In this document: in pieces, positions 57,015-64,000 of the stretch
Numbering within the stretch: position 1 is the first letter of the stretch
How the letters are laid out: each line of letters opens with the position of its first letter
Origin: Trichaptum fuscoviolaceum
Lineage: Eukaryota; Basidiomycota; Agaricomycetes; Hymenochaetales; Trichaptaceae
Assembly: GCA_910574455.1 (NCBI GenBank)
Contig: CAJSYZ010000011.1
Coordinates: 496,001 to 560,000 of the forward strand
DNA length: 64,000 bases
Direction of reading: 5' to 3'
The notes under the pieces: generated by a model
Told to the model about the DNA's origin: nothing
Seen by the model: the letters and a program-made list of their open reading frames with translations, nothing else
Databases searched by the model: none
Made by a program: the position numbers and the translations under genes

Positions 57015-58790
57015 ATGTCCTCGCTTTTGTCTTCCCTTATTCAGCAGGCTCAAGATCTCCGTACTTTGCAATATCTTACAGGTGCGCTACGATTCACCAT
57101 TCTTGATTACAGAGGGCAAGTCACTAATATGTCGGATCCACGTCTGACCTCCTCTCCCCAGTCTCAGGCGCGGCGTTTTTCTTCTGGGACTACATTCTTG
57201 TGTTCCCGCGCGAACTATCCTACATTTGGTGCGACACATGGAGGCTTCGCAGAATCTCTAAAGTAAAGCTGGCGTACATCGCTAGCCGTTACGGCTTTCC
57301 TCTGGCCTTCACGTTCCTCATCATCGGTAAGCATCTATTGCGCTCTCTCATTCCTGTCTTTTCATTCGGGTGTTTCGAATACAGACCTAACATCACATAT
57401 ACAATTGAACAATACTTGGGTAAGCGGATCTGTGAATTTGTACCGGTGCGAGCGCGCTGACTATTCTCGTCGTCTCGTTTCAACGGAACTAGTATGGAAT
57501 CTCTACCAAAAAATGCGCATGGATATCAGCTGATGCCTTCGAAAATATCGTTGTTGTGCAGGTGCTCTGTGACATCTACGCTAGCGATGACATTGATATT
57601 GTTGACGGAGCTTATTTGGCACAGTAAGACTACCGTCTAATTTCTTCATATTACCCTTCTGATTATATTATTCCTTTTCAAGGTCTTCTGCTCATTCGTG
57701 TTTTCATCCTCTGGGATCGCAGCAAGACGATATACCGTCTAATCATCTTTGGAGCTGCCGCAGCCTACACGACAAGCATCGCCTTCCTTATAGCGTTTGT
57801 CAAAGACTTACCTAGTGAGATTTTTAGCCTTCCTTGGTCATCTCGTCTCTTACGATGAGGAACAGAGAGCACGTATATCGGCGATGGAATCGACGTATGC
57901 TTCACGTCCGTTGTAGACACATCTCGGATCATCGGAATCGAGCTGCCTCAGGTACGTGTTGTGGATTAACCTCTTGAGGCGCATCGAGCCCTGAACATCG
58001 GCCTAGGTCATCCTCGATTTGTACGTGTTAATTCTGATAAGCCTGAACGCGCTTGCTGTGCCAAGAGTCGCCCAACGCACCATATCCGAGATCCTGCAGC
58101 GCGATGGATCAACGCTCGTTGCTGTATGTTTTCCGCATGTATTTCATGCATTTGATTTCACGAGTAAATGTAACCCAAACAGATGACATGGTGTACGTTC
58201 GTATTCCGTAGCTGTGACAAAGGATGCTAACTCATTAGCCCTGAACCTGAAGTCCTACGCGTCCTCAACATTATATTTTGTCTCAACTCAAACGTATTTC
58301 ATTTTCTTCACCCTCATAAATCCAATTTAATCGAGTTTCTTTCTCAACAGATGACCGCTGGACTATCCGGAGCCCTGTACGTCCCGGTTTCCCAAGTCGT
58401 GTTTACTTGTGTCGGTAGCATTGACATGGACAATAGATTCACTGAATCAGCGATAGCAGCGATAAATGCACGACTGTTTTTCAAGCTCTTCGCGAAAGAT
58501 ACGAATTATACTGATTTATCCGTAATTACAGACTCAAGTGAGTCAGAGTACTGGAAACGCGCGAGCTCTTTTTTATATCTGGAACTGTGATGTACTTTAC
58601 TCGTCTGATATTTGTACTGCAGGACACCCTTATCTACTATTGAGTCGGGTTACTCGATGTATGTGATAAAGAACTTATTATTGAGCTAATAAACTACGCC
58701 TAAACGCCTGGGTAGAAGCCAAGAAGGTCACCGAAACAACGAAACCCTCACGTGGCGATTATACAAGGGGAATCAAGCTACAGCCTATCG
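57015..58790 (+). CDS. seven-helix membrane protein, DUF6533 type (2)
   Basis: Receptor-like protein of the agaricomycete DUF6533 family. The first exons 57015..57081, 57162..57326 and 57385..57419 join in phase: MSSLLSSLIQQAQDLRTLQY, VSGAAFFFWDYILVFPREL, SYIWCDTWRLRRISK and KLAYIASRYGFPLAF. Later pieces are CRCSVTSTLAMTLILLTELIW joined to SLLLIRVFILWDRSKTIYRL, TTSIAFLIAFVKDLP, VILDLYVLILISLNALAVPR, RTISEILQRDGSTLVA and AAINARLFFKLFAKD. These match receptor 3 downstream. The junction between the third exon and the CRCSV exon (about 57420-57560) is off by one base with canonical splice sites, and the last exons after 58590 are unclear. The gene end is therefore approximate, and a frameshift mutation is possible. 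Confidence 0.65.
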
Positions 58791-59001
58791 GTAAGAGCAA
58801 AATTATAATCCGATTGCAAGGCTAAGGTGATAGACGAATCGAAGGGTATAATTATGAGAGATGTGAAGGCTATTCAGAAAAATAGATAAAATCTTACAAT
58901 CATTGATTTATGAGATACGAGTTAGTCTTGCATAAGTTCCTCTGATGGGTCGTTAACTGCGGTATCCAGTGCCTATAGAAAAAAAGGAGGAAAAAAAGAG
59001 C

Positions 59002-59703
59002 TCATTCAGCTGCCTGAATTGGTTCTTCAGAACCAAGAAAAGCTTCTACCGCTTTAGCCATTTTGCCCAACTTCATCGCCGCGCCTGGAGCGTTATCGTT
59101 TATTTCTTCATCGCCGCCAAAAAATGCCTCTACGGCTGTCTTCTCTGCATTTTCTGCAGACGCAGAAGAGGAGAGGGAAGAGAGCGTCTTTGGGGCAACA
59201 TAACTGTGCACGGCATCGGAGAGCGCGAACGCGAGGTCGGTGGGCCGCATATCGAGTATAGACGCGATGGCGCTAATATGGAACTCCAGGTCCATCTCAG
59301 GTGATTTACCCATCTGCACGACGTTCCTCATCGCGTCGTCACCGGACCCCATGCTGCCTCCACTACCCGACATAGTATTTTGGTCTTGCCTCATCAGAGA
59401 CGGTCTTTTCCCAAGTGCAAGGTTCCACCACCCTCCGACATCTGACTTCCACTGCATAATGCGATAGACGTAGAAGACTGTGACGAGCAGGCCAGCAGCT
59501 GAGATGTAGTAGACGATTTTGCTGAGATCTGTGTTCATGAGCGGCCAGTGGACGCGTTGGATAGCTTTGCCCTGGCGCTTCGGCGGCAGATCATGCTTGT
59601 TCGAAGACGCACTGTTGTTCTGAGTGCTCTGCTTGCTCTGGGGACTTTGCTTGTTCGACATGGCTCTGCGCTGGCGAGTTCTGGGGCTTGGAGTTGTAGA
59701 CAT
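59002..59703 (-). CDS. uncharacterised single-exon membrane protein, 233 aa
   Basis: Intronless 233-aa protein, unusual beside the intron-rich neighbours. The N-terminus is polar and basic (SPRTRQRRAMSNKQ, then a Gln/Asn/Ser stretch). One clear membrane helix follows (IVYYISAAGLLVTVFYVYRI), then a Gly/Ser/Met-rich linker and a helical C-terminal half with ISAIASILDMRPTDLAFAL and VEAFFGGDEEINDNAPG, the last partly repeated as VEAFLGSEEPIQAAE. The C-terminus is acidic. A type II or tail-exposed orientation is likely. The start is the ATG at 59703; an upstream in-frame TTG is ignored. I do not recognise the family. It sits between two DUF6533 receptors on the opposite strand. Confidence 0.65.
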   Translation of the reverse strand: MSTTPSPRTRQRRAMSNKQSPQSKQSTQNNSASSNKHDLPPKRQGKAIQRVHWPLMNTDLSKIVYYISAAGLLVTVFYVYRIMQWKSDVGGWWNLALGKRPSLMRQDQNTMSGSGGSMGSGDDAMRNVVQMGKSPEMDLEFHISAIASILDMRPTDLAFALSDAVHSYVAPKTLSSLSSSASAENAEKTAVEAFFGGDEEINDNAPGAAMKLGKMAKAVEAFLGSEEPIQAAE

Positions 59704-62031
59704 GATGGTCAAGTACAACGCAGATTTTATGGCGAAATGTTGGTGGTAGGCATTCGGAGCCAGTTGGACAGCACTGACGTCACCAAGTCATCATACTCAG
59801 ACTCAGGAAACACGAGAGGAGATGGCACTTAAAGAATACACAATACTTCCACCACCAATCTGTACGCATTGGAACTGAGTTGGTTGACCATAGCAGAATG
59901 TTTGCACGTACTGAGCTTCGTGTCGATCGGAGGACGGAGGTATGCAACTTGTGAAGTAACTGTACGGAAGATCCAATTCCACGTGGCAATGAACTTGTTC
60001 AAACTCCGAAAGGCTGAACAGTAAACTCCGCAAGCTCCGCATTATTTGGATATTCTTCGTTGAATAATATTCATATTGAAGAAAGTCGTAATGTCTAGCT
60101 CTGAGTTAGTACGTAGATTATAAACCATAAGCTACATTGCAGTATTAGTATGTTCTTACATACCCAACGATTTACCAGAGCCATAGTGGTAGATATGTAG
60201 AAGGTGTAAGTCACCTAGGCGAAGAAAATCATCGCTAACGAGCCGAAGCTGAGAGGCAGAAGCATTGAAGCAGTAGCACACCTACAGTCTCTACACAAAG
60301 TAACTTCGGCGATATCCAAATCTCCCTATCTTCAACAATGTACGTACCTGCGAAGCCATTCAAGTCGAATCTATCCTTCCTTGGTCATCCATAGCCTCGT
60401 TGATTTACACTATGCAGAGAGAACATTCTTCCGAAATCTGGTCAGTGTACTCTCAGTAGCTTTCTATCGCGGCCTTGTATTGTTCCTATCTATCATTCCT
60501 AAAGTTTTTTAGAATGTATGAACTGAAGTCGGTCCGGCATCTCGGACTTCCAAAACCGGAACATAGTATGTGACATTCAATGCGTTACATAAGTTCGTGC
60601 TTATGTACACAAACTTCAAGCTTTAGCGAGGTGTCAACGTTTCATTTCATTTCATGTCTTCATCTTCAGGTTGAAACATAGCAACCATCGAAAGCCGCTT
60701 GTCCTGCTTTTCCTTCCTTCCATGTGCAGCTTACAGCTCAAGTGCGCTCGAACCTGCTAGACCTGGAGTTAATACAAAGGAGGTTTTGCTGAGCATTCCG
60801 ATTGGCCGTGACTTCGGGGTGGTAGAATGGAATGCTGCCCTTGTACCTGGCCCGGGAGCCTGAGGGATCTGTGATTGCCTGGAGGTTGTTAACAGCGAGG
60901 GCATGAGATAAGAGACTGCGACCTAGGTGAGCTCGCCATGCTCATCATGATGTGCTTTCGCTAATTCGGGTTCATCTTGTGCAGTCGTAAACAAAAGTCC
61001 GTATTGGACATATGAGTGATTGATCGAGTCACGAAAATCATGATCCTAATTCAATATACCGGACGTCGTCTCCGCTGCTAGTGCCGGTGCCGACACACCT
61101 CTATTTCATTATTGTTGCCCACTTGTCGACTGTCCACAGCGTCAATCAGTCGTAAATGTGCCATCTGCATGCGTGTCAGCACAAAGCAGGGTAGCTCCTT
61201 CTGCATGTGAATGCAAGTGAGAGGAAGAACCACCGATCATCGCATCTTGGGCGCGTCTTGCTACACTTCGGTTTAGCTCATTCGCTAGCTCGATGTTCGC
61301 GCTATGCATCTCGACGTAGGTGAGAACGGGGAATGCAGCACGTCTGATTCCATCGTTCTTCCGGTGAGATGAGACGTATTTGTGTGTGTGCAACTGGCTA
61401 TAATTAAGCGCAGTCTGCCCAAAAACCCGTGATCTTGTCTCCATTCGGTGCATTTCGTTTCACCCGGACATTCCACACACCTTGGTTTGTGTCTAATTTC
61501 CCCCTGAGTTTTTCATTTGAATTTTATTAACCCCATCTACGCCTGTTGCCAGGTATGTCTACCAACCCAGGATGATCGCCGCGTGCCGGCTCTGGGGACC
61601 CTGATGATAATCATCCACAAAATCACAGAGGATCACAACCGTGGCCCGAATGCATGGTACCGCCGAGGTTAAAGTATATACAAATTTTCCGATTTGGGCA
61701 TGTAGGGCGCGAGGACCATAATTCAGCCTTCATTCCCTTTAACCCTGTCTTCATCCGCATCAGCCCTCTGTCCTGACTGGCTGTCACTCTTGTGGTCTAA
61801 TTTCACTTGTTACAGCAAAGGGTTTGCTAAAGGAGGTCTACAGGAACAGATAAGATGGATCGACTTCACTCGTGGGCGGGAACCCTTTCTGTCGTCTCTC
61901 TCCGCAGACCCTCCCTTCCTTCCTCCTTCTACCTATCCTCCCCGCGCGTCCGACTGCGCCACAGTGAAGGTCTTGCTCTGACGCGTGGATGAACGTAGCT
62001 GTCCTTTCATAAGGCATTATTCCACCAACGG
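59704..62031. other. 2.3-kb intergenic region
   Basis: Divergent upstream region of the 233-aa membrane protein (-) and DUF6533 gene 3 (+). Open frames (59780-60042 -, 61142-61453 -, 61790-61981 +) are short and unsupported. A TTTCA repeat (three units) lies near 60640. No RNA gene or transposon recognised. Confidence 0.4.
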
Positions 62032-63868
62032 ATGGACACCAGCGGTCTGACCTTACAGCAGGAGCTCGAGTTACTTAGGGCATACTGGCCTCAAATTAAT
62101 GCGGTGAAGCATCTTACTGGTGAGCTAATAGTCTTTGAGTAGGATTACTAGTGACTGAAAACTATCTACTAGCGGCGGGTCTGTCGATCCTGGTCTATGA
62201 CCTTCTTCTTACCTTTCCGGCCGAGCTAGCTCTCATTTGGCGTCCGCGCCGTTTCTCGTTTCCCAAGGCCGCGTATGTTATTAACCGATATGGTGCTGTC
62301 GCTCTATTGGCGACGTTTATGTCAGGTGTGTTTATCGAACAAGTCGGCATGAAACCCATCATCCTCAACTCAAATCGTGACGATTAGCTACGGACCCGCT
62401 ACACGCCGTTTCAAATGCGTGGTGCGCTAGAACGCTCACAGCAATAGCACTTATGATTCTCTGCGTGGATGCAATTGGACATGGTTAGTATGCCTTTTGT
62501 ACCCGTATCTTGAATTATGAAATGGAGTCGTGCTCACACTTTGTGCATCTAGCACTTGCTCTTTTTCGTGTTTTCCTCCTTTGGAACCGCAACCCATACA
62601 TTCTGCGGCTCATGTTGGCAGGTGCGACCATTGCGTATGTGGTCTGCCTTACATTTGCGGCACTTTTCGTGAAGGATTTCCATAGTGAGCACTTATTTCC
62701 CTTTTCATTATCACCTTTCGCTCGCTTCGGTATTATTTGGTGCTGGTTCTCCTACTTCAATGGCGTCTCTCATTAGTCGCCCTCCAATTTTCGCACGTTC
62801 ACCCGTTACTTATTTCTTCCGTCTTCCGTGCGCTCTCATGTCATGATTCGCGAGACTCTAGTTCAGTTGCTCGTTGCGGTGTCAGGTAGCTAAAGAAGCC
62901 ATTTACTAACGTTTCTCTCACAATGTAGAGGACGCGTTTTTCAACGCCTGGCCGCTGAATACCTGTTTTATAACTATAAAGACGAGACTTCTCATAGGGG
63001 TTTTTATTCCGGAGGTACCAAGGCTTTCATCTAAAAGACCGAAGCATTTTGTTCTAACATCTTGGATATTTCAGATTCTACTCGACGTGTACGCAGTAGG
63101 CCTCGTCTTTTACAATGCAATGGATCGGCCACGGGCTGCTGGTCAGAAGCTTCTAGATATTCTACAGCACGACGGTCTTTTCCTGATTCTTGTGAGTGCA
63201 TTGAGTTTACTTGGGATATGCTAGTGTGCTGAGTGCGACGACGCATTCCAGGGTACCTTCTGTGAGAGTCCCAGCTGGAGCTTCGCCTTAAGTGCAATAT
63301 CTAATGAACCTTCTTTTACAGGCTTGCGCACGCTAAATTTTGCTTTGTGCTTCGCGTCTAATGTAGGTCTTCTCGACCTGTTGCTGCAATTTCACATATA
63401 CTAACATCTCCAACGCTGTTATAGGAATTCTTGGCAACCATCGGAATCTCGTACGTTATCTCTTTCATCCACTAGAACGCTATCTAAATGCGATTTATAC
63501 CTCAATGTAGTTTCATCGAAGCTCTGATTACCGCAATGAACTCACGGCTCTTCCTCACACTCTACACAGCGGCTCGCTCTGCTGCTACCGGAACAAGCAA
63601 CTCACACGCGCCAGAGCTCGATTACTTCTCCGAACACGAGTTCGACGACGTCCGGAGCGTGTTCTCGGAGGTCGATGTCGGCCCGATCAGCTACTCACGC
63701 CCGGGCTCGAGCAAAGGTCTGGATACTCGCCCACCACCCGGGTATGATCTCGGTATGGAAAGCAACGCGAAGGGCCGGGGTCCGAAGGGCGCGAAGAAGC
63801 AGGGCAGCTTCGGCGAACCGCTGGGAGAGGTCTTCGTGATGACCGAGCGCGCGACAAAGGCTATGTGA
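62032..63868 (+). CDS. seven-helix membrane protein, DUF6533 type (3)
   Basis: Third member of the DUF6533 receptor-like family here. The start exon at 62032 encodes MDTSGLTLQQELELLRAYWP; the next (from about 62172) encodes AGLSILVYDLLLTFPAELAL and IWRPRRFSFPKAAYVINRYG. Then come CARTLTAIALMILCVDAIGH, ALALFRVFLLWNRNPYILRL, AYVVCLTFAALFVKDFH, ILLDVYAVGLVFYNAMDRPR, LLDILQHDGLFLIL, LRTLNFALCFASN, EFLATIGIS and FIEALITAMNSRLFLTLYTA, each on a short exon. The cytoplasmic tail is acidic, then Gly/Pro/Lys rich, ending MTERATKAM at 63868. The order and helices match receptor 2, including the IL-Q-DG motif, so the two are probably duplicates. The region 62780-63060 was not fully resolved into exons. 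Ligand unknown. Confidence 0.78.
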
Positions 63869-64000
63869 CTTGGTGCCTGAGCCTGGCAGGAAGAACCAAG
63901 AGTAATGTGTAATATCACTATCTTACGATACATATATGGCTCTGCAGTTGAGTACACGGGCTGTTTTTTTGCCGCTCTCTCTTCTGCAGTTTTAATCGAG
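63869..64000. other. 3' flank at window end
   Basis: 132 bp after the stop of DUF6533 gene 3. It is probably its 3' UTR. Nothing else visible. Confidence 0.4.

Overview
The window is nuclear DNA of a filamentous basidiomycete, almost certainly an agaricomycete. The reasons are that most genes are split by many short GT-AG introns (about 50-85 nt), genes lie closely on both strands, and several families seen here are typical of mushrooms: three seven-helix DUF6533-type receptors, two kinase-like genes of the fungal TKL type, a Gti1/Pac2 (WOPR) regulator, a Zn2Cys6 regulator whose cluster is split over small exons, a crystallin-like secreted protein and an 'MGTRG' family protein. All gene models were spliced by eye; where exons are listed, reading phase was checked across every junction. 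No rRNA, tRNA, CRISPR array or recognisable transposon was found.

Layout, left to right. 1-1079: 3' part of glycogen synthase (+). 1702-3243: mitochondrial ferredoxin/adrenodoxin reductase ARH1 (-). 4030-6678: two tandem kinase-like genes (+), the first broken and the second an apparent pseudokinase. 7285-9074: ceramide synthase LAG1 (-). 9875-12169: secreted six-hairpin glycosidase-like protein with a 744-nt intron (-). 14314-16599: unknown 547-aa protein (-). 18046-20319: S9 prolyl-oligopeptidase-type peptidase (+). 20759-22088: unusual SGNH hydrolase without a signal peptide (+). 22262-23345: exosome subunit RRP45 (-). 23884-24488: small secreted crystallin-like protein (-). 24489-28090: about 3.6 kb without a convincing gene. 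28091-29768: WOPR transcription factor (+).

30762-31051: possible 45-aa three-exon gene (+). 31542-33515: DUF6533 receptor 1 (-). 34381-34701: F-box gene remnant, next to an intact 673-aa F-box gene at 35543-37860 (+). 38609-40221: MGTRG-family protein (-). 40806-42612: mitochondrial protease OMA1 (-). 43511-44949: secreted pectinesterase CE8 (+). 45869-49412: Zn2Cys6 transcription factor (-). 50123-54514: condensin SMC2 (-), sharing a 212-bp divergent promoter with ornithine carbamoyltransferase at 54727-56081 (+). 56216-56656: small reading frame broken by one TGA. 57015-58790 and 62032-63868: DUF6533 receptors 2 and 3 (+), on either side of an unknown membrane protein at 59002-59703 (-).

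The genes form no operon or evident biosynthetic cluster. The housekeeping genes (GSY, ARH1, LAG1, RRP45, OMA1, SMC2, OTC) are ordinary. Fast-evolving lineage-specific genes sit between them: kinase-like, F-box, DUF6533 and MGTRG. The most unusual items are the tandem kinase relics that lost different catalytic residues, the SGNH protein with an altered nucleophile block and a basic N-terminal tail, the micro-exon carrying half of the OMA1 zinc motif, and the duplicated 8-bp palindrome upstream of the crystallin-like gene.
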